Shown here in pieces: positions 8,922 to 16,759 of a DNA stretch of 64,000 nt. The stretch lies in contig CAWBBL010000016.1 of assembly GCA_963786985.1 (NCBI GenBank), positions 310,001 to 374,000 of the forward strand, given 5' to 3'. This DNA is from Desertimonas sp963786985. Its GTDB lineage: Bacteria; Actinomycetota; Acidimicrobiia; Acidimicrobiales; Ilumatobacteraceae. The position numbers were made by a program, and so were the translations under genes. The notes beneath the pieces were generated by a model that saw nothing but the letters and a program-made list of their open reading frames with translations, had not been told where the DNA came from and made no database searches. Every line of letters starts with the position of its first letter. The first letter of the stretch is position 1.

Positions 8922-9000
8922 GGCGTTCCCCGGCCACGCCACAGTCCGCCTGCGCAGCAACAGGCCGCTCGTTCGCTCGCGCTCACTCGCTTGCTCGATG
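8922..9000 (+). repeat. Dispersed repeat R1, copy a (diverged)
   Basis: It starts GCGTTCCCCGGCCACGCC and ends in a GCTCGCTCGC-like run, as in the better copies at 13066, 23895, 47377, 51469 and 51558. This copy is the most diverged and somewhat longer. Its left end touches the start codon of the ROK gene. Confidence 0.6.
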
Positions 9001-9008
9001 CGACGGGA

Positions 9009-9983
9009 TCACACGCGCCTAGCGTCCTCGACGAGGTTGATCTGGTAGAGCACCTCGTCGAGCGCGTCAGCAGCGGACAGCGCGTGGAAGCGCTGCGGTG
9101 TCTCTGGCGTGCAGCAGCTGGGCACCGGTGACAGGATCGTCCACGGCCGCGGGTGGCAGAACTGCACGACGCTGTAGCGCTCGCCTTCGTACCCGGGGGC
9201 GGCCACAACACGGTGCCAGCCGATCGGAATCTGCCCATTGGTCAGCCGTTCGAGCATGATCCCGGTGTTGATGATCACCTGCCCGTCGGGAGCGACGGCG
9301 TCGACCCACTGATCGTCGACCTTGACTTGGAGGCCTGGGGCGGTGGCCCGCGGCAGGGCGGTGATCAGGTTGATGTCGCCGTGCTCGGCGGCCCACACGT
9401 AGTGCCCGCTGTCGCCTTCGGGCGACTCGGTCATCGGTGGATAGCGGATCGCCCGCGTGAGCGTCGGCCCGTCGGCGACCATCTCGTCGAAGAACGACTC
9501 GTGGCAACCGATCCCTTCGGCGATGATCCGCAGGAAGCGGCGCTGCAGGTCGGCGATCGTGTCGTGGAACTCGTAGAGCACCTTGGTGATGCCGGGCACC
9601 GTGTCTTCGGGCAGCACCTGGTCGGGGTAGGCCTGCTGGAACTTGCGCTTCAACGGGTGACCGGGTTCGATCGGGGTCGACCAGTTGAGCATCTCTTTCC
9701 AGTCCGGCGTGTCGCTCGACGCCGCCGTCTCGACGAGCACCCCGGTGTAGCCCGTCTGGCCGTGGGCCCCGGGCACGTTCCAGCGCTGCTTCTCCTCGGG
9801 CGGCGCACTGAAGAACTGCTGGAGCATCCCGTAGGCGCTGTCCAGGAGGTCTTCGGACACGTCGTGACGAGTCAACACGAACCCCGTCTCGAGGCTCCGC
9901 CGCACACCGTCGACCACGGCTTTGCGCTGGTTGCTGTCACCGCGCTCGAACGCCAGCAAATCGACTTCGAGGATCTCACTCAC
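9009..9983 (-). CDS. 2-oxoglutarate/Fe(II)-dependent oxygenase, isopenicillin N synthase family
   Basis: 324 residues. The N-terminal DIOX_N-like half contains FVLTRHDVSEDLLD and FFSAPPEEKQRW. The C-terminal jelly roll has the iron triad: AAEHGDINLITAL supplies His and Asp, and GWHRVV supplies the second His, followed by RYSVVQF with the 2OG-binding Arg-x-Ser. Members hydroxylate, desaturate or cyclise small molecules; the substrate here cannot be read from sequence. I chose the GTG at 9983 because TAGCGT at 9991-9996 lies 7 bp before it and because the upstream reading frame is inside repeat R3b. Confidence 0.85.
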   Translation of the reverse strand: MSEILEVDLLAFERGDSNQRKAVVDGVRRSLETGFVLTRHDVSEDLLDSAYGMLQQFFSAPPEEKQRWNVPGAHGQTGYTGVLVETAASSDTPDWKEMLNWSTPIEPGHPLKRKFQQAYPDQVLPEDTVPGITKVLYEFHDTIADLQRRFLRIIAEGIGCHESFFDEMVADGPTLTRAIRYPPMTESPEGDSGHYVWAAEHGDINLITALPRATAPGLQVKVDDQWVDAVAPDGQVIINTGIMLERLTNGQIPIGWHRVVAAPGYEGERYSVVQFCHPRPWTILSPVPSCCTPETPQRFHALSAADALDEVLYQINLVEDARRV

Positions 9984-9990
9984 GACCCCA

Positions 9991-9996
9991 ACGCTA
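9991..9996 (-). promoter_or_regulatory. -10 box TAGCGT of the 2OG oxygenase gene
   Basis: On the minus strand TAGCGT is followed after 7 bases by the GTG start at 9983, with no ribosome-binding site between. It matches the box before mftD, and the repeat R3 lies at the same place upstream of both. Confidence 0.5.
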
Positions 9997-10018
9997 GTGA
10001 CGCGAACACCCACCGTCG

Positions 10019-10095
10019 CCCGTTCTGGGCGGCCTCCGGTCCAATTCCCGTTCTGGGCGGCCTCCGCTCCGGATTCCGGCGTTGCGGCCGCCCAG
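10019..10095 (-). repeat. Dispersed repeat R3, copy b
   Basis: Reverse-orientation homologue of the element at 581-657: inverted CTGGGCGGCC end, the internal GGAATCCGGA block, and two GGCCGCCCAGAACGGG modules around AATTGGACCG. It lies between the stop of the desulfhydrase-like gene and the promoter of the oxygenase gene. Confidence 0.8.
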
Positions 10096-10146
10096 ATGGC
10101 GCCGCGCCAACGCCCTGGCCCCACGACACGAGGCGTGATCCGATCG

Positions 10147-11160
10147 CTACGGCAGGCCCGTGGCGGTGAACACCGCGGGCAGGCCGCCGGTGTGCACGAA
10201 CACCACGTCGTCGCCGTGGCCCCACCTTCCGGCGGCGGCGTTGCCGAGCAGGCCGGCGAACCCCTTTCCGGTGTAGGTCCGGTCGAGCACCCAGCCGCCG
10301 TGGCGTGCCGCCCAGGCGATCGCCTCGTCGCCGGCCGGCGACGGGACGGCGTAATCGTCGCCGAGCCAGCGGTCGTCGAGCTCGACGTCGTCGTCGCCGA
10401 TGTCGGTGTCCGACGCCCCGATCATCGAGAGCGCACCACGCGCCAGGGCGGCGACATCGGGATGGCCGGCGACGACGCCTTTGGCAACGCCGATCGCCAA
10501 CACGGGCGGAGCATCCGCCCGACCAAGGCATCGCGCCAACGCTCGACCAGCCACCAGCCCGGCGTGCGTGCCTCCACTGGATGACGTGAACACGATCGCC
10601 CGCGGCGCAATGCTGGCGGCGGCGCACTGGTCGAGCAGCTCGTCGTAGGCGGCGACGTAGCCGAGGGCACCAGTTGCCGTGCTGCCGCCGATCGGGATCG
10701 AGTGCGGAGTCTGGCCGTCGGCGGTCAACTCGGCGGTGACCTGCTCCCTGGCGATCTCCAACTCGCCCCAATGATGGTCGGGACAACCGACGAAGTGCAG
10801 CTGGGCACCGAACAGCGTCGACAAGACGAGGTTGCCCTCGAGGCGCGCCGGTCGATCGCCGGCGAGTACGAGGTGGACGTCCAGGCCGAGCCGCCCGCCG
10901 GCGGCGGCGGTCATCCGGCAGTGGTTCGATTGGGCGGCGCCGACCGTCACCAGTGAACGGGCGCCAGCGGCGACCGCCTCGGCACACAGGAACTCCAACT
11001 TGCGCGCCTTGTTGCCACCCGCACCGAGCCCCGTGAGGTCGTCCCGCTTGACCCACAGCTGGGCGCCCCCGGGAAGCTCCGGCCCGCGCTCCAGCGGCGT
11101 CGGCAACGTCGCCAACGCAGTCCGGGGGACCGCAGCAAGACGATCGGCGAGGACAGCCAC
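10147..11160 (-). CDS. dcyD: D-cysteine desulfhydrase / ACC deaminase family PLP enzyme
   Basis: 337 residues of the tryptophan-synthase-beta fold. The PLP lysine lies in GLGAGGNKARKLEF, preceded by LWVKRDDLTG; the phosphate-gripping and substrate loops are AAQSNHCRMTAAA and TSSSGGTHAGL. These are signatures of the group that splits D-cysteine to pyruvate, ammonia and sulfide, or opens 1-aminocyclopropane-1-carboxylate. The two activities are hard to tell apart from sequence, so the symbol is tentative. Start GTG 11160; starting further upstream would run into ung on the other strand. Confidence 0.82.
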   Translation of the reverse strand: MAVLADRLAAVPRTALATLPTPLERGPELPGGAQLWVKRDDLTGLGAGGNKARKLEFLCAEAVAAGARSLVTVGAAQSNHCRMTAAAGGRLGLDVHLVLAGDRPARLEGNLVLSTLFGAQLHFVGCPDHHWGELEIAREQVTAELTADGQTPHSIPIGGSTATGALGYVAAYDELLDQCAAASIAPRAIVFTSSSGGTHAGLVAGRALARCLGRADAPPVLAIGVAKGVVAGHPDVAALARGALSMIGASDTDIGDDDVELDDRWLGDDYAVPSPAGDEAIAWAARHGGWVLDRTYTGKGFAGLLGNAAAGRWGHGDDVVFVHTGGLPAVFTATGLP

Positions 11161-11184
11161 CGCAGCATGCTCGCGCGGACGGTG

Positions 11185-11190
11185 TAGACA
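11185..11190 (+). promoter_or_regulatory. -10 box TAGACA of ung
   Basis: TAGACA is a near TANNNT match, 8 bases before the GTG of ung at 11199, with no Shine-Dalgarno sequence. It supports a leaderless start. Confidence 0.35.
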
Positions 11191-11198
11191 AGGTCGGC

Positions 11199-11864
11199 GT
11201 GGCGGCAAAGACCGACTGGAACCCGGTGCTGCGGACCGAGTTCGACAAGCCGTACTGGTCGCAGCTGCAGTCCTTCGTGCGCGCCGAACGCGAGCACCAC
11301 CGGGTCTACCCGCCCCCGGACGAGGTGTTCGCCGCCCTGCACCTCACGCCGTACGCCGCCACCCGCGTCGTCATCCTCGGCCAAGACCCGTACCACGGCC
11401 CTGGGCAGGCACATGGTTTGTGCTTCTCGGTGCGCGACGGTGTTGCCCTGCCACCATCGCTGGTCAACATCTACAAGGAACTCCACAACGATCTCGGCAT
11501 CCCGCCGCCGAACCACGGCAACCTCGAGCGATGGGCACGCCAAGGTGTGCTGCTGCTCAACACGACGTTGACCGTGCGGGCCGGAGCTGCCGCGTCGCAT
11601 CAGGGCAAGGGGTGGGAGACGTTCACCGACGAGGTCATCCGCGCCGTCAACGGCAAGGACCACCCGGTCGTGTTCATCCTCTGGGGCAGCCACGCCCGCC
11701 GCAAGAAGGCGCTGCTCGACCCGCGCCACGTGGTCATCGAGTCCGCCCATCCGTCGCCACTGTCCGCCCACAACGGATTCTTCGGATCGAAGCCGTTCTC
11801 ACGCGCCAACGCGGCACTCGAGCAAGCGGGGCTGGCGCCGATCGACTGGCGTCTCGACCGTTAA
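11199..11864 (+). CDS. ung: Uracil-DNA glycosylase, family 1
   Basis: 221 residues, normal for the family. The water-activating loop GQDPYHG (residues 61-67, catalytic Asp63), the uracil-binding LLLNTTLTVR, and the minor-groove HPSPLSA loop (184-190, catalytic His184) are all present. It removes uracil from DNA as the first step of base excision repair. It is divergent from dcyD and tail-to-tail with an AlkZ-like DNA-repair gene, sharing the palindromic TTAA that forms both stop codons. Confidence 0.97.
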   Translation: MAAKTDWNPVLRTEFDKPYWSQLQSFVRAEREHHRVYPPPDEVFAALHLTPYAATRVVILGQDPYHGPGQAHGLCFSVRDGVALPPSLVNIYKELHNDLGIPPPNHGNLERWARQGVLLLNTTLTVRAGAAASHQGKGWETFTDEVIRAVNGKDHPVVFILWGSHARRKKALLDPRHVVIESAHPSPLSAHNGFFGSKPFSRANAALEQAGLAPIDWRLDR

Positions 11865-13065
11865 CCGACGCCGGCCGCGAGGCGTGTTTGCAATGGCGTC
11901 GGGAAGCGGGGCGTCACGCGCACGCCGTCGAACCAGGCCGTCAGCTGATCGGCCGCCGCGGCGATCAACCTACGTCTCTGGGCGCTGACCGGTCGGAGCA
12001 GTTCGGTGACGACACGACCGTCGACGAGTTGCGCCCAGACACCGACGGCGGCGCCGTCGACCAGCACGATCGGGCCGGCGTTGCCGTTGCGGTCGAAGAG
12101 CTGCGTACCGAGGCCGTCGAGAATCCACTCGCGTTCCTTCCATCCCATGATCGCCGGATCGAGCGACGGCAGGAGCGACACCACGGGACGTCGACGGTCG
12201 AGTCGACGTCGTCGTCGAGATCGTCGGGCAGCAACCACGCCGGCGTGGATGATCCGCCGGGAGCCGGTTCGACGGTGACGGCGACCGCGCCGAGCTGGTG
12301 AAGGGCATCGGCAACGACCTTCTTCGGCCACTTCGCCCACCACGCGATGTCGTCCGTGGTCCCGGGCCCGTACGTGCGCAGCCACCGGCGCACCAGTTCG
12401 ACTCGCGCCGTGTCTGACGGGATCGGAGACCGTGATGCCACGAACCAGCGCTCAACCGTCGTCCAGCGGTACTGACTCGATCGCCACGACCCGAGCGGCC
12501 TGGTCCGCACGATGTGTCCCTCGATGGACAGCTGCAAGAGGATCCGATTGGTCAGCGAGACACGTGCCTCGTACGGCTTGCCCTCGGCCAGCAGCACCTG
12601 CTGCTGCAATTGCGCGACGAGCGGAGTCAACGCCCGGCCGGGCAGCGGCGGACCGTCATCCAACACGGCGAGGACGGCGGCGCAGGCATCGTCGACGAAG
12701 GCGTCGGCGGCGGCGATGCCCTCTGCCTCGATCAGCTGCACCGTGCGGCGACGCTCGGGAACGATCAGGGCACGGGTGCAGCTGGCCTCGACGACCGCGG
12801 CGAGGTCGAGCGGAACGACGAACATCGTGCGGCGCATGCCCAGCAGTCGAGTGAGCGAGCGGCGCTCGTAGAGCGCGTCGTCCAGATCCACCGGCGTGAA
12901 GTCGGCGAGCCGTTGCTGCAAGGACAGGTACACGGTCGCCGGGTCGGTGGCGTGTAGCCCGACGAGCTCGCCAGCGATGTCCTCGACGCGCTCTCCGGGG
13001 ACGGCAAGGCGGTGGCGAGCCAGCAAACGGCGGCGGCGCTCGGTGACGTCGAAGTGGCGGTTCAC
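11861..13065 (-). pseudogene. Winged-helix DNA-binding / AlkZ-like glycosylase family protein, one frameshift
   Basis: Reconstructed length about 401 residues. The N-terminus (RLAVPGERVEDIAGELVGLHATDPATVYLSL, seen as GLHATDPATVYLSL) and the segment RRTMFVVP match the HTH_42/DUF1006 family to which the interstrand-crosslink glycosylase AlkZ belongs; AlkZ's characteristic Q-x-Q pair is not evident. The reading frame breaks near 12183, where one G appears to be missing; the second frame continues VVSLLPSLDPAIMGWKER to WFDGVRVTPRF, the usual C-terminal end of the family. Start GTG 13065 abuts repeat R1b. It sits tail-to-tail with ung. Confidence 0.8.
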
Positions 13066-13131
13066 TGCGTTCCCCGGCCACGCACGCCGTCAGTGGCCGC
13101 TCGCTCGCCGGCGCTCGCTCGCTCGCATCAG
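13066..13131 (+). repeat. Dispersed repeat R1, copy b
   Basis: It fills the whole gap between the start codon of the AlkZ-like gene (13065) and the stop codon of the hydrolase (13128-13130), which lies inside the repeat. It begins TGCGTTCCCCGGCCACGC and ends GCTCGCTCGCATCAG. Confidence 0.75.
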
Positions 13132-14072
13132 TGCCGGCCCCCGTCGACGAAGTCGGCGATTGCCGCGGCCAGCTCCACGGGCATGTCGCCCTGCACGCTG
13201 TGCCCAGCGTTGGCGAAACGGATGACGCGGACCGCCGGGAGACGGCGCAACAACTCGGCCTCGTCAGCGTCGTCGACGACCGACTGGGCGAGCATCCCGC
13301 GGGCGAGCATCACCGGGACGTCGATCCGACCGACGGCATCCCACAGTCTCGCCGTCGAGTCGATCTCGTCATCGCCGGCGAACCCGTCCGGCGACGAGGC
13401 GTCGTCGAAGCGGCGGTAGCGCCAGCGCCACGCTCCATCGTCGAGCTGTTCGGCGTTGTGCAGGATGCCCCGACGTAGCGAGATCTCCGAGCGCGTCGGG
13501 TTGTGCTCGATCGTCCTCGCCAGGATGTCGTCGAAGCTGGCGAACGTCGCGGGTCCGCGGACGAAGTCGGTGATCGCCTTGGCTTTGGCGCGATCGACAC
13601 CCGGCGTGATGTCGACGAGCACGAGTCGGCGCACGAGCTCCGGACGGCTCGCCGCCAGGGCGATCGCCGTCAGCCCACCGAGCGACATGCCGACGACTGC
13701 CGCAGCATCCGGAGCCAACGCGTCGATCGCCACGCCGACATCGGTGGCCAGCGACTCGGCGCGAGCGGAGCCGGTGCCCGGACTGGGGGGTCCGGAGTGG
13801 CCGTGGCCGGGGAGGTCGACGGCGACGAGCGGGCGGCGGAGGGCCAGCGCAACGGTGTCCCACGTGTGGGCGTTCTGCGCTCCGCCGTGGATCAGCACGA
13901 GCTCGGGCGGCGCCTCCCCCCACACCAGGGCACTGATCTGTCCCGACGGCCCGACGTCGACGAAGGCCCTGCGGACCAGCGGAGGGTGGTCGTAGGCGAT
14001 GCCGAACTCGGTGGCATTGTCGCCGAAATAGGCGAACTCGTCGTACGGCACGCCGGCGGACGGACCGCTCAT
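13128..14072 (-). CDS. Alpha/beta hydrolase
   Basis: 314 residues. The fold's landmarks are in order: the oxyanion loop LIHGGAQNAHTW, the strand VDLPGHGHS, the nucleophile elbow GMSLGG, and a C-terminal histidine in ANAGHSVQGD. The acid is probably in the IDVPVMLARG region. Substrate unknown; esterase, lactonase and C-C hydrolase activities all occur in this family. The ATG at 14072 overlaps the stop of the SRPBCC gene (ATGA), so both are translated from one mRNA. Confidence 0.85.
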   Translation of the reverse strand: MSGPSAGVPYDEFAYFGDNATEFGIAYDHPPLVRRAFVDVGPSGQISALVWGEAPPELVLIHGGAQNAHTWDTVALALRRPLVAVDLPGHGHSGPPSPGTGSARAESLATDVGVAIDALAPDAAAVVGMSLGGLTAIALAASRPELVRRLVLVDITPGVDRAKAKAITDFVRGPATFASFDDILARTIEHNPTRSEISLRRGILHNAEQLDDGAWRWRYRRFDDASSPDGFAGDDEIDSTARLWDAVGRIDVPVMLARGMLAQSVVDDADEAELLRRLPAVRVIRFANAGHSVQGDMPVELAAAIADFVDGGRH

Positions 14073-14548
14073 CGAGCTGTCGAGGGTGCCGCGAAGTGCG
14101 CCGCGACGTTGGCGACAGACGTCGTGACGTTCGGGAGATGGCGCTTCGGATACCCGACCACTCGCAACACGAACGGGAGCTTGGCGGTCGATTGGTCGAA
14201 CGTCTCGGTCACCCGCGTCGTCCTCGCTCCAACCGGTTCGAGTTCCCAGCGCCAGCGGTGCCCGCCGAAGTGCCGCCAGGCGATCAACCGGTCCTGTTCG
14301 AATTCGACGACCTTGCTGGAGACGCGATAGGGCACGCCAACCTTCATGCTCATTGCGAACTTGCTGCCTGGACCGAGCAGCTCGGGGCCCGAGACGTTGT
14401 CGCGGACCGAGTTGTCGCCGCTGATCACCGCATGGTTCTTGGGGCGCCGCAGAAAGTCGAACACCTCGTCGGGCGGAGCGTCGACCATGGCCGTGGCCCG
14501 TACGGCGTCGTCGTCGAGCACCGTGGTGACACCGGTGGGGAGCTCCAT
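14069..14548 (-). CDS. SRPBCC (START-like/polyketide cyclase) family protein
   Basis: About 159 residues starting MELPTGVTTV. It shows the SRPBCC pattern: a strand with ATAMVDAPPDEVFDFLRRP, a central GPELLGPGSKF, a strand AWRHFGGHRWRWELEP, then TRVTETFDQS and a long C-terminal helix. These proteins form a helix-grip cavity that binds hydrophobic ligands. An ATG at 14581 would add 11 residues, but it overlaps the rhomboid start on the other strand. It is coupled to the downstream hydrolase by a 4-bp overlap. Confidence 0.75.
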   Translation of the reverse strand: MELPTGVTTVLDDDAVRATAMVDAPPDEVFDFLRRPKNHAVISGDNSVRDNVSGPELLGPGSKFAMSMKVGVPYRVSSKVVEFEQDRLIAWRHFGGHRWRWELEPVGARTTRVTETFDQSTAKLPFVLRVVGYPKRHLPNVTTSVANVAAHFAAPSTAR

Positions 14549-14579
14549 CGGCACATTGAACCAGCGTGACTCTGCGATC

Positions 14580-15227
14580 ATGAAGGCGGTGAAGGTTGCG
14601 TCCATCCCGACGACCGACGTCGAACGTCCACGACTCGCCGAGCTGGCCCCTGGGCTCGTCGTCGTCGCCGTGCTCCTCGGGGCGATGTGGGCGCTGGAGG
14701 TCGTCGACCTCGTGCCCGGTACGCCGTTCGATCGGTGGGGCGTACGGCCGCGCACGGCACGCGGGTTGCTGGGCATCGCGGCGGCCCCATTCCTGCACGT
14801 GTCGTTCGCTCATCTGATCGCCAACACGATCCCGTTCGCCGTGCTCGGCGCGGCGATCGCCCTCGGTGGCGTGCGCCAGATCGTCGAGGTCACGATCATT
14901 GTCGCCCTGGTGAGCGGCCTGGGCGTCTGGTTGCTCGGCGCCGGCAACAGTGTGCACCTCGGCGCCAGCGGCCTCGTCTTCGGCTACCTGACCTACCTGG
15001 TGACGCGGGGTGTGATCGCCAAGAACGTGTGGTGGGTCGTCGGCGGACTGATCGTGCTGGCGTTCTACGGCGGCCTGTTCTGGGGGCTGGTGCCCACGCC
15101 GCGGGTGTCGTGGCTCGGCCACGTGTTCGGGGCGATCGGCGGAATCCTCGCCGCGTGGGTGCTGCATGGCGACCACGGTCCGCCGGAGGCGGCCGAACCG
15201 CCGGCGGTCGCCCCACCGGTTCGCTGA
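14580..15227 (+). CDS. Rhomboid family intramembrane serine protease
   Basis: 215 residues with about six membrane helices. The core signs are HVSFAHLIANTIPF in helix 2, the catalytic serine in GASGLVFGY, and the catalytic histidine in GHVFGAIGG. Rhomboids cut transmembrane helices of substrate proteins inside the bilayer. A short cytoplasmic N-terminus (MKAVKVASIPTTDV) precedes the first helix. The ATG at 14580 shares a CATG with a possible minus-strand start. Substrates cannot be inferred from the neighbours. Confidence 0.9.
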   Translation: MKAVKVASIPTTDVERPRLAELAPGLVVVAVLLGAMWALEVVDLVPGTPFDRWGVRPRTARGLLGIAAAPFLHVSFAHLIANTIPFAVLGAAIALGGVRQIVEVTIIVALVSGLGVWLLGAGNSVHLGASGLVFGYLTYLVTRGVIAKNVWWVVGGLIVLAFYGGLFWGLVPTPRVSWLGHVFGAIGGILAAWVLHGDHGPPEAAEPPAVAPPVR

Positions 15228-15294
15228 CGACGGCGCCAGCCGCTGCGCTGCCTTGCGGACGCGAATCGTCCACAATGCCCGTCACACTGACGAC

Positions 15295-15660
15295 ATGCCA
15301 GCCATCGCCACGTTCAGTGTCGCCGCTCTCGACTGCGTCGATCCGCTCGCCCTCGCCCGCTTCTACAGCGACCTGACCGGTTGGTCGATCGCCCCGGATT
15401 CCAACGCCAGATGGGCCGAGCTCGACAGCCCGGCCGGGGCGACGATCGCCTTCCAGGGCGTCGCCGATCACCGTCCTCCGCAATGGCCGGGGAGCGAGCA
15501 CCCCCAACAGCTGCACCTCGACTTCGACGTGCCCGACCTCGACGCTGGCGAGGACGCCGTCTTGGCCATCGGGGCGACGAAGGCCGAACACCAGCCGAGC
15601 ACCTCGTTCCGCGTGTTCCTCGACCCGGCCGGGCACCCCTTCTGCCTCGTCAAGATCTGA
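15295..15660 (+). CDS. VOC superfamily (glyoxalase-like) protein
   Basis: 121 residues with two beta-alpha-beta-beta-beta units: ALDCVDPLALARFYSDLTGW in the first, and HLDFDVPDLDAGEDAV followed by FLDPAGHPFCLVKI in the second, the latter typical of glyoxalase_6-type VOC proteins. His, Glu and Asp candidates for a metal site are present but the reaction is unknown. ATG 15295 is preceded by CACACT six bases upstream, a weak -10-like box. Confidence 0.8.
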   Translation: MPAIATFSVAALDCVDPLALARFYSDLTGWSIAPDSNARWAELDSPAGATIAFQGVADHRPPQWPGSEHPQQLHLDFDVPDLDAGEDAVLAIGATKAEHQPSTSFRVFLDPAGHPFCLVKI

Positions 15661-15678
15661 GGACCGGAGTGCCGGCGC

Positions 15679-16758
15679 TCAGAACTCGTCGTCGAAGCTG
15701 ACGTCGCCGCTCACGCCGACCTGATACGCCGACACGGTGCGCTCGAAGAAGTTGGAGAGCTCCTGGACGTCCTGCAGCTCCATGAACCCGAACGGGTTCT
15801 TGGAACCGAAGCGCTTCGGCAGGCCGAGACGCACGAGACGCTGATCGGCGACGAACTGCAGGTACTCACGGGCGTCGGCGCTCGACAGCCCGGGCACGCC
15901 GTCGGACAACATGTCCTGCACGAACGTCATCTCGGCGTCGACGGCTTCGACCATCATCTGCTCGATCTGGCGGGCGAGATCGGCGTCGAACAGCTCGGGC
16001 TGCTCACGGCGCACGGTGTCGACGACGGCGAAGGCGAAGTCCATGTGCCCGCTCTCGTCTCTGAACACCCAGTTGGTGCCGGCGGCGAGACCGTTGAGCA
16101 GGCCCTTGGAGCGCAGGAAGTAGACGTAGGCGAAGGCCCCGAAGAAGAACAGGCCCTCGATACAGGCGGCGAAGCAGATCAGGTTGAGCAGGAACGTGCG
16201 CCGGTCGTCCTCGGTTTGCAGCTCGTCGAGGCCGCCGATCGAGTCCATCCACTTGAAGCAGAACTCAGCCTTGGCGCGGATCGACGGGATCGTCTCGACG
16301 GCGGTGAAGGCCTCGGCCCGCTCGTCGTGGTCGGGCAGGTAGTTGTCGAGCAACGTGAGGTAGAACTGCACGTGCAGCGCTTCCTCGTACAGCTGCCGGG
16401 ACAGGAACAGGCGGGCCTCCGGGGCGTTGATGTGCTTGTACAGGTTGAGCACGAGGTTGTTGGCGACGATCGAATCGCCGGTGGCGAAGAAGGCGACGAG
16501 GCGGCGGATGAGGTGGCGCTCGGCGGGGATCATCTTGCGCAGATCGACGAGGTCGTCGGAGAAGTCGATCTCCTCGACGGTCCACGTGTTGCGGATCGCC
16601 GCCCGATACCGCTCGTAGAACTCCGGATAGCGCATCGGCCGCAACGTGAGGTCGAGGCCCGGGTCGAGGATCGCTCGACGGTGTCCGCCGGCTGCGGCGC
16701 TCGGCTGGGCGAGCGGGCCGGTCGGGTCGAGTTGGACGAGCGTTTCAGCGACACTCAT
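15679..16758 (-). CDS. nrdB: Ribonucleotide reductase class Ia, small subunit
   Basis: 359 residues. The di-iron and radical residues line up exactly with E. coli NrdB: Asp95 (ATGDS), Glu126 and His129 (EEALH), and the radical Tyr133 (HVQFY), with the same spacing of 31, 3 and 4 residues. The presence of the tyrosine argues for a tyrosyl-radical class Ia enzyme and against class Ic. Further ligands lie in CIEGLFFFGAF and ESGHMDFA. The C-terminus DVSFDDEF is the acidic tail that docks on NrdA. It lies one base after nrdA in the same operon. Confidence 0.95.
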   Translation of the reverse strand: MSVAETLVQLDPTGPLAQPSAAAGGHRRAILDPGLDLTLRPMRYPEFYERYRAAIRNTWTVEEIDFSDDLVDLRKMIPAERHLIRRLVAFFATGDSIVANNLVLNLYKHINAPEARLFLSRQLYEEALHVQFYLTLLDNYLPDHDERAEAFTAVETIPSIRAKAEFCFKWMDSIGGLDELQTEDDRRTFLLNLICFAACIEGLFFFGAFAYVYFLRSKGLLNGLAAGTNWVFRDESGHMDFAFAVVDTVRREQPELFDADLARQIEQMMVEAVDAEMTFVQDMLSDGVPGLSSADAREYLQFVADQRLVRLGLPKRFGSKNPFGFMELQDVQELSNFFERTVSAYQVGVSGDVSFDDEF

Positions 16759-16759
16759 G

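Noticed and set aside
13128..15275. A 715-residue minus-strand frame ending in the hydrolase
   Set aside because: Only the part from 14072 on is hydrolase-like; the upstream portion is antisense to the rhomboid gene or out of frame with SRPBCC.
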